Origin: Xiphydria camelus
Lineage: Eukaryota > Arthropoda > Insecta > Hymenoptera > Xiphydriidae
DNA: 64,000 nt
Reading direction: 5' to 3'
Assembly (NCBI GenBank): GCA_963678675.1
Contig: OY783200.1
Location: 1,810,501-1,874,500 of the forward strand
Within the stretch, counting starts at the first letter, position 1. The number at the start of each line of letters is the position of its first letter. Positions 1 through 9,314 of the stretch are shown piece after piece. Made by a program: the position numbers and the translations under genes. Under the pieces are notes generated by a model. The model did no database searches. It worked only from the letters and a program-made list of their open reading frames with translations, and was not told the DNA's origin.

Positions 1-529
1 TACCTACTTGGTAATAAAACTATGCTTTTTGAAAAAATCTGCGTTATTTCAATACACCTACGACTCAGCCTATGACATAATACTCATATTCAAATTCTAC
101 ATATAAAAAATTTCTACTAACATTAAAGTAACAAGACAAATGATTATACAAACCTGCCTTTTCTGCACTGGCTGCTCATGTTCTCTAAGAAACTGTAATT
201 CATAATATGTCCACGATGTGGGCGTGTAAATATCTGAAGTTCCAGCATCAGACCTTTTTGATTGTACAATTTTTTTCATTTCTTTTCGGAAGTTTGTTCT
301 CAGAGAATTTAGTTTTTTTTTTTACATCATCCCGTGTGCATCCTGGTTTTATCTTCGTATACACTTCTAATAATATATCTAACGCATAATTACGTTTTAT
401 TTTATTATGGTAATCTTTCCTAGAGGTATCCAATAACACTGGCAGCGTTTCCCACAAGTGTATAAATTCCTTTAATAATCGTTTTTCATTCGTTTCATTT
501 ACTTCTTGGTCGCTTAAATCATCCTCCAT
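1..529 (-). pseudogene. MADF (Myb/SANT-like) domain gene, 5' part, frameshifted
   Basis: The minus strand encodes the start of a MADF-type DNA-binding protein: an acidic start (MEDDLSDQEVNE), then a helical segment with FIHLWETLPVLLD and YALDILLEVY, then INSLRTNFRKEMKKI and WTYYELQFL, the usual order of a MADF domain. Such proteins bind DNA and often accompany PIF/Harbinger transposases. Around position 310-320 a run of ten A residues (minus strand) shifts the frame; one A fewer would join the two halves. This is either a disabling mutation or a homopolymer sequencing error. The exon ends with a splice-donor-like site near 155 and the rest lies left of the window. I infer it is a transposon accessory gene, not a host gene, from its position in the transposon cluster. 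Confidence 0.6.
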
Positions 530-651
530 CTTAATTCAACAACCACTGTGAGCCACAAACAAGTATAAATAATCGAAAAATGCCTTCGAGATTTTGAGAC
601 TTTCGAGAGTTGCTCCTCTGTTTCGAACCACCGATCGGAATTTGGTTATGT

Positions 652-853
652 ACACCCAGGAACACGGCAGCTGTCGCTGGTGACTTTTTTTAAACGTACT
701 AACCAATGAATAATTAATTCTCATGCGCTCATTAGTTACGGTGGCGTCTACTCTCGTTAATGAAAGCATGAGGATTATTAATTATTGGTTAGTACGTTTA
801 AAAATAACGTTTAAAAAAAGTCACCAGCGACAGATACCGTGTCCCCGGGTGTT
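652..853. mobile_element. Foldback MITE, about 200 bp
   Basis: Two long inverted arms face each other. The left arm reads ACACCCAGGAACACGGCAGC and goes on through CTGTCGCTGGTGAC, a T run and AAACGTACTAACC; the right arm repeats this in reverse complement, ending CCCGGGTGT. The right arm has one extra partial repeat of the AAACGT segment. There is no coding capacity, so this is a non-autonomous element of unknown superfamily. Confidence 0.7.
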
Positions 854-874
854 GCACGTAACCTATCAGTTGCC

Positions 875-1040
875 GTAAACGTTCAATAGTATTGTCAATA
901 TCCCTATATTGATGGAAATATTTCCAAATATCTAGATTTTCATCAATACGTATCGTCAATCCATCAATACACTCCGCACACCATCAATAATATTGTCAAA
1001 TTACTATATAGTCAATATTATTGTGCATAATATTGGCTGT
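875..1040. repeat. AT-rich repeat of ATTGATG/CATCAAT motifs
   Basis: Short motifs of the type ATTGATGG and CCATCAAT or TATTGTCAATA recur in both orientations over about 150 bp. This looks like a small decayed inverted-repeat element between two better preserved MITEs. No gene is seen here. Confidence 0.4.
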
Positions 1041-1052
1041 GTGCGGTTAGCT

Positions 1053-1252
1053 TTACGAGTTACAGAATAGGCCTACAGCGGGTGCTTTCCATTTAACTGA
1101 CACGAGTGACACAAGTCGACACAAAATTAAATCATTGATTCTTTCTGCTGGTGCCTGCCAATCAGTTGGTGGTTCTAATAGAAGTGTGTCGACTTGTGTC
1201 ATAAATGGAAAGCACCCAGCGTAAGTCAGTAGGCCTATTCTGTAACTCGTAA
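1053..1252. mobile_element. Foldback MITE, about 200 bp
   Basis: The left end TTACGAGTTACAGAATAGGC and the adjoining GGGTGCTTTCCATTTA and GTGTCGAC-type sequence recur as the reverse complement at the right end (GTCGAC..AAATGGAAAGCACCC..GGCCTATTCTGTAACTCGTAA). The arms are about 60-70 bp. It is non-coding. The 450 bp to its right (1253-1705) hold several copies of GTCGTTA/TAACGAC-type motifs, possibly the remains of a transposon terminus, and no gene. Confidence 0.65.
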
Positions 1253-1951
1253 CGACTCGTAACGACGGTTGTCGTTAGCACTCGCGACACCGTAGCGACA
1301 AACGCTATTCTGTAACTTTCTCATAGCGATAGATGTCGTTAAAAGTGTCGTTAGGATATCGACAAGCGACGATACGCGTCGCTATATTATCGAGGGGTCC
1401 CGGACATGCTAGAGGACCTCGGGCTGTTGCCCAACGTATCCAACAACAAGTAATGCGAGAACGCTTCGCAAATTTCCCATGCGCCTGGGAACATAATTGA
1501 TATCCTCTCTCGTCTCTATCAGAGAAGTGAGTTGAAATAATTAAATTTTATTTAAAAATATTAAAACGAGATATATGTATATAGACTTATGCTAGTACTT
1601 CCATCGGAAATTGATACAAATTGTAAATATTAATAATTGAAGATAATTGTGTTTGTACTTATATATGGAAATGTATTAAAATTATCTCTTCCAATATTTT
1701 TATTTATGTCTCTTTGTTATCAACCATTGATTGAATAACAGTAGTTAGCTGTTCGATGACAGCCGTTTGTCGTTCCATTGCTTCAGCAACGCGGGAGTTA
1801 TTTTCTGCTTCAATCTTCAAGGCATCAGCTATTGCTACCATGGCATTTGCTTGGATTTTTGCTGACTCCGCAAACATCTGCGAATGAATAAGTAAATAAT
1901 GTACAATTACATTTCATATCTAGATTACCATTATCTCTCTTTTCCTTTCTC

Positions 1952-1955
<4 letters not shown>

Positions 1956-2033
<78 letters not shown>
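1956..2033 (+). repeat. (CT)n microsatellite
   Basis: About 78 bp of uninterrupted CT dinucleotides, inside an intron of the Myb/SANT-like gene. A 152-residue plus-strand ORF made largely of Ser-Leu repeats runs through it and is only a by-product. Confidence 0.95.
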
Positions 2034-2036
<3 letters not shown>

Positions 2037-2138
2037 GATATGCTAAAATGTAATGTAATAAAACCTTACCTCCATGGCAGAAGCATGTTTATTTGCGATG
2101 TTGCTAAAATCTTCTCGTGCATTGGCCAACTGTACTCC

Positions 2139-2490
2139 CAGTCTTTCTTGCCTGATTCCTATAATGTGAGATTACAATATTATTTTCGTTGTCTCAATAT
2201 GAATTGGCAAAATTTGAACAATTATTTTGGTTGGATAAAAAAAAATTTACTTTTTGTCCCTAATGATGATTTCATCCTTTTTTCCTCCACTCCCCTCAAG
2301 GTAGAGGGCACAGTCTCAGAATCTACTAGTCTTTCTTGGCCGATTCCTATAATGTGAGATTACAATATTATTTTCATTGTCTCAATATGAATTGGCAAAA
2401 TGTGAACAATTATTTTGGTTGGATAAAAAAAATTTACTTTTTGTCCCTAATGATAATTTCATCCTTTTTTCCTCTACTCCCCTCGAGATA
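2139..2490. repeat. Tandem direct duplication, 189-bp period
   Basis: The block starting CTTTCTTGCCTGATTCCTAT and ending in ACTCCCCTC near 2300 recurs 189 bp downstream with only scattered substitutions (shared markers: ATAATGTGAGATTACAATAT, TTTTTGTCCCTAATGAT). The duplication lies inside the Myb/SANT-like pseudogene and includes an intron-exon stretch of it. Confidence 0.85.
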
Positions 2491-3402
2491 GACGCCATAG
2501 ACTCCGAATCTACTGGTCTCCTTAGATATCCATCCTGTTCATTTTCCATTGCTACTGGGACGAATGAACGTTTCATACTCGATTCTTGCTGCTTGATGGA
2601 CGTTGCTTCATTAATTTTATCGGCATCAGAAAATGCTTCTTCTAAAACCTCGACATCTAAAACACAACACGTTATTTAGCGGTGAAATACATAAAATATC
2701 CATTCTTTTTTTAGCCATTATTTCTATACTGTCATAATGAATTTACACATAAATTCTTCGGGCTCCTCCTCGTATGTAGCAATTGGTCTCGGAGACGTCT
2801 CGTACACTTCAGTCTCCCCTTTTACTAGTTCTTCCAACACAGACTGCAAATAATACACCAAATTTGAAATGCTATTACTGAATTGAATTAAAGAAACATT
2901 AATCGATCTACATATACCCAGTGTCTCATTTAATAGTCTCTAGTAAGAACCACTCGATATGCTTCTTCAAACACCATATATTACATTTATCTTTTATTTA
3001 CCGAATGTTCTTCCGGGAAACTATCTGCACAGCTATCACATTCCCTGTTACATATTCGTGGCCTAGTAACCCAACAATTCGTTTCTTTTGATCGTTTAAA
3101 CTAATGTCGATTGGGTTGTTTCCAGTTTCTGCCCGATTTTGTCTAAGTTTCCTCATTTTTTCGGAAACTTTTGTTTTTAGATCTCGCCATGTCTGAAATA
3201 AAAATTATTATATTTCATTTTAATAGGGAATTTTTAAAATAATATTATAAGATATTTATATTTGCGAACATTTTTATTACGAATATTTAGAGAGACCATA
3301 TTTTTTTCCCCATTTAAAGTTTGTAAATTACGAGAAGTGTTTTTTTATAGACCTAGTTAGAAATGGATCGTCGATCAACGTAGAAAGGACGTTGTGTTGA
3401 CT

Positions 3403-3629
3403 ACGTCTCCACCGCAGCGTTAGATCCGAGATTTATAAATCCTCGTATAGAGACTTTTTGTCTCCAGCGCAGATATCTATAGGATTATATCGGATTAATA
3501 AGTCTAATGCTGCCAATTTGGTAGGACTAGACTTATTAATCCGAGAGGTATCTCTGCCGGTGAAATATTTGAGATTGAATATTACGAGGATTACTAAATC
3601 TCGGATTTAGACCTGCGGTGGAGACGTAC
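3403..3629. mobile_element. Foldback MITE, 227 bp
   Basis: The left arm begins ACGTCTCCACCGCAGCGTTA and continues with CCGAGATTTATAAATCCTCG; the right arm is its imperfect reverse complement and ends TGCGGTGGAGACGT. A second inner inverted pair (GGATTAATAAGTCTA/TAGACTTATTAATCC) makes the whole unit strongly self-complementary. It lies in an intron of the Myb/SANT-like pseudogene. Confidence 0.75.
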
Positions 3630-3981
3630 ACATTGACGTTAATCGATATTAAAGCAACGTCGTATCGACGTTGAATACATAATTATTTTCATCAGAACTT
3701 TATATGTACATACAACTTTCCATGACTTAACATGTTTGCTTTTTCCATCGGTAGCCAAAGAATTCAGAAGTTCAGCTAGCTCGTTTCAACTGCCATTTAG
3801 TCGATCCTTTCCGTGCATCCCAATAAATTTATTTGATTGAATATAAGGATGCTGCTCGATATAATCTACCATAGCACTTAATTGGCGTGCATTCGCCCTT
3901 CCCTGGCGAGTCTTTTTCATTGACCTTTAATAATAAAATAATTCAAAGTATAATGTAGAGTAAAAATAATTTACAACACTA

Positions 3982-4059
3982 CAGGGGTGAGCATAAGTCA
4001 GTTGTCCGATTTGCATACAGAATAAACGGATAGCGACAACTGACTTATGCTCACCCCTG
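3982..4059. mobile_element. 78-bp foldback element flanked by TA
   Basis: The perfect inverted termini CAGGGGTGAGCATAAGTCAG...CTGACTTATGCTCACCCCTG enclose only about 28 bp, and TA lies on both sides (3980-3981, 4060-4061). The CAGGG start and TA flanks are typical of Tc1/mariner-type MITEs. To the right (4075-4210) a weaker AACACGTTAAGCG/CGCTTAATGTGTT pair is present; no gene is seen in 4062-4616. Confidence 0.8.
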
Positions 4060-4616
4060 TATTAGAAAATGTTGCTCTTGCGAAAGGGAGTGGTTCCCTC
4101 ATTCACGCAATCACAATTGCAATTAACACGTTAAGCGTCACGCGACACAACACGTATGTCTTATTTAAATACTTCTGATTGCACCGTAGCGCTTAATGTG
4201 TTATATTTTAATTAGTAATTATACAGATAATTACTATTCACTTACATTGCCATGTCTCCTTTCTTAATTAAATAAATTTAAACAAACTCACAAATACCAA
4301 ACGAATCACTTACAGAACTGTCACCACGTATCACCGGAAAAATAATTTTAGTAGGTTATGTTATACAAGTATTCCTAAAATCATCACTAAAAATTGAGCA
4401 ATTTGATTGGTCAAAAAAAGTTATGTCAAATAGAGTAGCGTCGTTACTGTAACGACGTCGAAAACTCGTTGTGTATCGTTTAGGTGTCGTTTTGGCGCTT
4501 GCGCTCAAGCTCCGCCTAATTGATTGTTACTTCCTAACCTAAAAATATGTGTGTTTATGTTTTGTTTTCGATAATTTGTGATCTGTTCATTTGTTTATTG
4601 TAATTTAAATAGGGAG

Positions 4617-5941
4617 ATGGAAGAAGTTTTAATCAATATAATTAGAAGGCGAGGTCCAAATGGTATTGACATTGACCGTGATGTAATAAGAGGGGTCATT
4701 TTACGTGACATTTTTCCTCTTCCTCCTGTTCCTGAAGTTCCTGTAGTTGAGCGTTTTGATTTGAATGCAATAGAAGACAAGTATGTTAAGCTCTACTTTC
4801 GATTTGAAAGAGGGGACATTCATCGTTTAGTGAGGGCTTTAAGAATCCCTGATCGAATAAGGACAAGAAGCAGATTTGTGGCTACAGGTAAATGGGTACA
4901 AGCAAGTCCAAACAAAACCTATTTTCCTTATCAGTTTATTACTATTATATTAAAAGTGCTTATTTATTAGTTGCTAACTAAATATATCTACTTTTAGGAA
5001 TTGATGTACTATGTATTCTTCTCAGAAGATTGGCATACCCAAGTCGCCTCTGTGATTTAGAGCTGATTTTCAAGAGATCTACTGCAGCCTTATCAGAAAT
5101 AAGCAATTCTTTGAACGTCTTCATTTCTGAAACACATGGTGGCTTATTAGAAGACCTGGGACAGTTACAATGGTTAAACAGGGAAAAACTTAATTATTAT
5201 TCAGAGGTAAATACCAATAAACCAGAACTTTGATTTTTTAAATCCTAGGGACAATTTTTTTAATTTTTATTAATAATATTTGTACTTGAAAGACCTTCCA
5301 AAAGTACTCTTGTTTTAATCAGATCATTTTATTTTTAGAGGGTTACTGCAAAAGGTGCTGCTGTACAGAATTGCTGGGCATTTATTAATGGCACTGCTCG
5401 TCCTATATGTAGACCCACAGAACAGCAACAGGAGTATTATTCAGGTCACAAAAGGGTTCATTGCATAAAGTACCAGTCGTTAATTTGCCCTGATGGCATA
5501 ATTGTTAGCCTCCTTGGTGCTTACCCTGGAAGGCGCCATGATGCTTTTATTTTTGGGGAAAGTGGCTTGTATGACCAACTTGAAAGATACACCAGATTTG
5601 GTGATGAACATTTCGTTATTTACGGAGATCAGGCCTATGGCATTAGGGAACTTTGTATATGTCCATATCTTTCCAGAGGAATAACTGAGGCGCAACAAAA
5701 TTTCAACATCACTATGAGCACAGTAAGGCAAGCTGTTGAATGGGGATTTGGCAAAATTGTTGTGGAATTTGCCTTTCTAGATTTAAAAAAAAATCAAAAG
5801 CTTCAACTGCAGGATTTACAAGAAATATACAAGACTGCAGTAATTCTGACAAACTGCCACACGACCATTTACGGCTCTCAAACTGGTCAATTTTTTGATG
5901 CAGAACCTGTAGAACTGGAGCAATATTTGAATGAAATTTAA
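4617..5941 (+). CDS. PIF/Harbinger-type nuclease, catalytic Asp replaced by Asn
   Basis: Three exons (4617-4887, 4998-5206, 5339-5941) with GT-AG junctions and consistent phases give a complete 360-residue protein. The last exon carries the DDE_Tnp_4 nuclease: CWAFINGTARPICRP, GHKRVHCIKYQSL, GAYPGRRHDAFIFGESG, FVIYGDQAYGIR and TVRQAVEWGFGKI. Harbinger nucleases cut and paste DNA together with a Myb/SANT-like partner. The first catalytic motif, normally IDGT, reads INGT here (codon AAT), so the enzyme may be inactive even though the frame is intact. A Myb/SANT gene (8235-6555) faces it tail-to-tail and is the likely partner. The ATG follows a short AT-rich leader. The family call is firm; activity is doubtful. 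Confidence 0.85.
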
Positions 5942-6554
5942 TAAACTATACTAAAACATGCATTTATAGTTGTTTATTTCCTTTGATTCAAAAAAATTGT
6001 ATGAGTTTGCAGTGTATGTTATTTCATTATTTTAATACTAAACTAGCCGTTATGTTGGAATTGAACGTAGTCACCAATCTATCAAGAAGTTTTTACTGAA
6101 AAAAAGAATATTTTGATAACCAGACGATTATTTTGGAAAAAAATCATGTGAATTGGTTCAATACAACTTACTTATGGACTGCCCAAAAATCTGCTTATGC
6201 ACATGTTATAATTTGTAATATAGATTAGGTCTATGGGCTTAAGAATACAAAAAATTACTAAGCTAGATACTAAACAAATACTGATTAGAACTTGAAGAAA
6301 ATATTACAAAAAAAATATTGCAAGAGTAGGTCAGTACCTACAGCTTTGGCCTATCATTTTGAGATCACAAAAAACATAGGTATTACAAGCATCACAACAA
6401 AAATCTAACTTATGTATGGTCTCTCAGATATTAACAAATAATAATAATTAGATTAACAACTTTTAACGTATTTAAAACTATATGTATGAAAAAATAAATA
6501 CATACTACATAAAAACAAATATTAATAAATAGAATCAATAACTAAAAATTAAAT
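5942..6554. other. AT-rich spacer between convergent transposon genes
   Basis: Non-coding, AT-rich sequence between the nuclease stop and the stop of the convergent Myb/SANT gene. It presumably holds both 3' ends. No repeat or RNA gene is recognised. Confidence 0.5.
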
Positions 6555-8235
6555 TACAAAAGAACCTTATTTACAAATAGCTCTAACAATTGGTTTTGCT
6601 TTTGCATAACTTCTGCAAGTATTTTTCTTTCCTCCCTTTCAAGATCAAGTCTAATCTGCTGTTGTTCTTTTTGAAAGTCAAACTTTTTTTCCTCTAAACT
6701 GATTTTCCTTTCTTCAACTTCTATCTTTCTTTCCTCTAGCTGTTGCTGTTTTTTTTTAATGTCATTTTGTTGGAGATCATATTTCTCTAAATACTCCAGA
6801 CCCTGTCGCTGTGCATTCACTTTTCTTTTTCTCCCCTTTACTGCTCCTAAATGTAAAAAAATGTTATAAAAAATAGAAGCCAAGAAAGTTTAGATATTAG
6901 TTGTACAAAATTTAAAAATTGTTCACAAAAGTTTGAATATTATTTAAACTTACGTAATACTTTAGATTTCCCAGGAATTGGCCCAGGGGTCGTGACTTGT
7001 TTTGAATTTTCAGTTGATTCTGGTACAGCTGGTAATAATGAAAAAAAAAATCAGTTAACTGTTTTTGTTTAAAATTAATTTCTTTGTAGGTATATGATAA
7101 TACGCCGAGACAAACACTGTGCATATAATCAATAGGAAACTTAGTCACTAAACCAATATTCAACTTCACAATAATGGTGAAATACCTGTGTCTATCGACA
7201 TAAAAACAAAATATATGCTATGCATTTCAATATAAACGAATCCGCCTCTAACATATTTTATAAGTGAATAACAGTTTTCAATGCTAAAGCGAAGTGAATT
7301 ATGATATGAAGCCATATAATAGTTAGTGGTAACTCTTCTCTATTGGAAAGCGAATCAAAGAAGGTACAGAAACAAGATAATTCCCCTGTTGTTTACATAT
7401 AACCTTAAAGAAATTATCAGTTATATAAATGAAATAACTTACTTCCTGGAGAACACATTCATCAGAACTTTCAGAGTAGGACATATCAGCTTGATCTGTA
7501 CAACAGTTAATATTATCAAGATTATTAATCTATTGCATACAAACCAGGTAAATGATAGGGTGTGTTCCAGAGATACTCTGCTACACCTAGCGATATATCA
7601 CTGGATATATCACAGGTAGCGTAGTATCACTGGAACCCACCCATATATTCCATGCATATAAATAATTTAATGATAAAGTGTATCGTATGCTCCAGTTGGA
7701 AAAACTAAACAATACATTCTACATAATATGCTTGATATGATTTATGTACTGTACTTGGCATATAATCGCAGTCAAATTTATTATTAAAACCATCAACGCT
7801 TGGTTGAATTATTTCTTTCACCCGGTTACAAATGGGATCTTCAGCAATCGGCATCTTTCCACCACCTGTAAATGAACAATATACATTTTATACCTTTATC
7901 ATAAATGAAATATAGATTATGTATTTGAAAAAGAAACTTTAACACTAACCAGTGGCGAAGCGTTCTCGGCGTAACTCAGCAAAATGTTTCCGAGTCTTCT
8001 TTTTTAAATTCTCCCAACATCTCTTCAAAGATTCGACATTTCGATTCTCACCGTGTGAATCGCAATTAAATTGGGATGCTATTTTTTGCCAACACAAATC
8101 TTTCTCTTTGACGCTTACTGCATTTGTTTGCTTGTTCTCTACAATGCTTGAATACTGTTCTGTGAAGGCAATTAATTTCTGTTTTTCTGTTACAGTAAAA
8201 TTTGAAGATCGTTTCTTCTTTTTTTCACTTGCCAT
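6555..8235 (-). CDS. Myb/SANT-like DNA-binding protein of a Harbinger element
   Basis: The first exon (8235-7950) encodes a Myb/SANT-like domain: NFTVTEKQKLIAFTEQYSSI, then WQKIASQFN and ESLKRCWENLKKKTRKHF, the helix pattern of Harbinger accessory proteins that guide the nuclease to DNA. Later exons (about 7865-7755, around 7510-7440, 7035-6955, 6850-6555) give an acidic linker, then a long charged coiled coil (GLEYLEKYDLQQNDIKKKQQ and several EERKI repeats) ending in FVNKVLL and a stop at 6555. The start at 8235 (MASEKKKKRSS) is preferred to an upstream in-frame Met at 8322, which lies in a low-complexity AC stretch. A transposase fragment sits in an intron near 7060-7160. Exon borders other than the first are approximate. 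Confidence 0.6.
7060..7169 (-). pseudogene. Fragment of an En/Spm-like transposase
   Basis: The peptide GLVTKFPIDYMHSVCLGV is almost identical to a conserved block in the three ~700-residue transposases at 18.8, 24 and 30.6 kb (for example FPIDYMHSVCLGV). The similarity is lost after about 30 residues. It is a short relic inside an intron of the Myb/SANT-like gene. Confidence 0.65.
7556..7640. repeat. 85-bp hairpin element
   Basis: The left arm GGGTGTGTTCCAGAGATACT and GATATATCAC pair with the right arm GTGATATATC-type and AGTATCACTGGAACCCACCC with a few mismatches. It is a small palindromic MITE-like unit with no coding capacity. Confidence 0.6.
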
Positions 8236-8304
8236 TTCGCGCTGTGTAATTATACTTTCGCGTTTCACAAAATACGTGAAATAACACGTGCATACGGTAG
8301 GTAC

Positions 8305-8322
8305 ATACACACACACACACAC
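8305..8322. repeat. (AC)n microsatellite
   Basis: A short run of AC dinucleotides just upstream of the Myb/SANT-like gene start. It creates a spurious N-terminal extension (MCVCVYV) of that ORF. Confidence 0.9.
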
Positions 8323-8514
8323 AATTGACGTCTATTTTGTTTTCTCTCCTGTATTAGCTACGAGCCAATCGTAAAAGAATGTACAACGGAAACAAGAAGC
8401 GACTAAGAGTTATCGTAGAAGGTTATAAGTTTACGAAAGCCGCGGATCGGAATACCTTGTGGAACGAAATGTCGACTTAACTAAGATTAAATATCTGGTC
8501 AACTTTAACATTAG

Positions 8515-8558
8515 ATTCGTTAAGCCCGGCTTAAGCTGAAAGTTGTGGAACCGGGCCT
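8515..8558. mobile_element. Harbinger-type terminal inverted repeat (right end)
   Basis: The sequence TTAAGCCCGGCTTAAGCTGA and then AACCGGGCC matches in layout the end near 38,380-38,464 (GAGCTTAAACTTTCGTGCAA, then CAACCGGGCC followed by TTAA). Both lie 230-330 bp upstream of minus-strand Harbinger-type genes, so I read both as right-hand ends of related elements. Here the TTA target duplication is overwritten by the A-tail of a retroelement starting at 8559. Positions 8323-8514 hold the leader of the adjacent gene and nothing else recognisable. Confidence 0.5.
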
Positions 8559-9312
8559 TTTTTTTTTTTTTTTAAGAAAGGCAAATGCATTTACGCACCA
8601 TCTCGACGGGTCTAGCCAAACCAACGACCCGGAGGTGTGTGGGACTCGGGTTGTCCTGCGACGAGAAAGTGCAGTGTCGCAGGGCCCACTACCCACTAAA
8701 CCCTTCTTGCCTTCTCAGCCTCGTACCTCTCCCCGAAGGGTGAGTTGGAGGTGCCCGGTATCGCCTCTTCAAGAAAAAGGGCATATGCACTGTAACACCT
8801 CCGAGGCGAGAGCGCGGACATATCCTCCGTCATCCTGTTGAATAGCGCGCTGATGCCACATCCCAGCGCCGTAACGCGCTTGCGGAGTCTCGCCTCCATC
8901 GGACCTTGTAGATTTTTGCTTTTACAGCGGATATCGTCAATTTCCGCGAGCCACTTGAAGAGCTCGCGGCTCGCGTCGGATGGTGCCATTTCCTGGATGG
9001 CAGCGAGGTCCATTTGGACCTCTATTCGGTCCCGCTTATCCACCATACTGTCGAGCCATTGCGTCGACTTCGTATAGGCGTCTGTCGAAACCCGCGCCGT
9101 TTCTAGCACCGGAGCTGGTATCTTCTTCTGGTTGGAGCTCGTCTTGTCGGGTTTCTTGCCCGCAGACGGCTGTCCTGCTTCCCCGGCGCCGGCGAGGAAA
9201 TCTCGAGCCGACGCCGTTGCCTTCCTCTTCGTGCCTTTACGCGCGGCACCATTCATTTCATCGTCCGCGGGGCGGGAGGAGGCGTGCGACTCGTCGCTAT
9301 CAGCCCCCCCAC
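8559..9312 (-). mobile_element. ORF1-only non-LTR retroelement with poly(A) tail
   Basis: On the minus strand this segment reads ORF1-like coding sequence (9256-8696), a GC-rich 3' tail, and then a run of about 16 A (T on the plus strand, 8559-8575). A terminal A-tract is the signature of target-primed reverse transcription. No reverse transcriptase or endonuclease is present between the ORF and the tail, so the copy is either a non-autonomous derivative or internally deleted. It abuts a Harbinger terminus on one side and a mariner end (TA at 9313) on the other. Its base composition is much more GC-rich than its neighbours, which indicates an independent origin. Confidence 0.6.
8696..9256 (-). 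CDS. Gag-like ORF1 protein, 186 residues
   Basis: A complete ORF from ATG to stop with a basic N-terminus (MNGAARKGTKRKATASARDF), a hinge rich in Lys and Pro, and a helical middle (DKRDRIEVQMDLAAIQEM, ELFKWLAEIDDIR, MEARLRKRVTALGC). The size and charge pattern resemble the N-terminal half of ORF1 proteins from insect non-LTR retrotransposons. The CCHC zinc knuckles usual in such proteins are absent. I cannot assign a clade. It may bind RNA; this is an inference from the context of a poly(A)-tailed element. Confidence 0.45.
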   Translation of the reverse strand: MNGAARKGTKRKATASARDFLAGAGEAGQPSAGKKPDKTSSNQKKIPAPVLETARVSTDAYTKSTQWLDSMVDKRDRIEVQMDLAAIQEMAPSDASRELFKWLAEIDDIRCKSKNLQGPMEARLRKRVTALGCGISALFNRMTEDMSALSPRRCYSAYALFLEEAIPGTSNSPFGERYEAEKARRV

Positions 9313-9314
9313 TA

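Larger units (their letters stand above)
1706..3910 (-). pseudogene. Myb/SANT-like transposon protein gene with a nonsense codon
   Basis: The minus strand holds a multi-exon gene of the Myb/SANT-like type that accompanies Harbinger transposases. The first recognisable exon (about 3910-3730) encodes RQLSAMVDYIEQHPYIQSNK and then NELAELLNSLATDGKSKHVKSW; a TGA stands where family members usually have Trp, so the frame is broken. The next exon (about 3190-3000) encodes TWRDLKTKVSEKMRKL and a GNNPIDISLNDQKKRI segment. Exons near 2840-2740 and 2660-2460 are acidic or serine-rich linker. The last exons (about 2158-2069 and 1879-1706) encode an alanine- and glutamate-rich coiled coil (MFAESAKIQANAMVAIADAL) ending in TAA at 1706. 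Splice sites are plausible but not all fixed. It lies head-to-head with the Harbinger nuclease at 4617. Confidence 0.6.

Noticed and set aside
1899..2357. 152-codon ORF with a Ser-Leu repeat
   Set aside because: It runs through a (CT)n microsatellite and has no similarity outside it.
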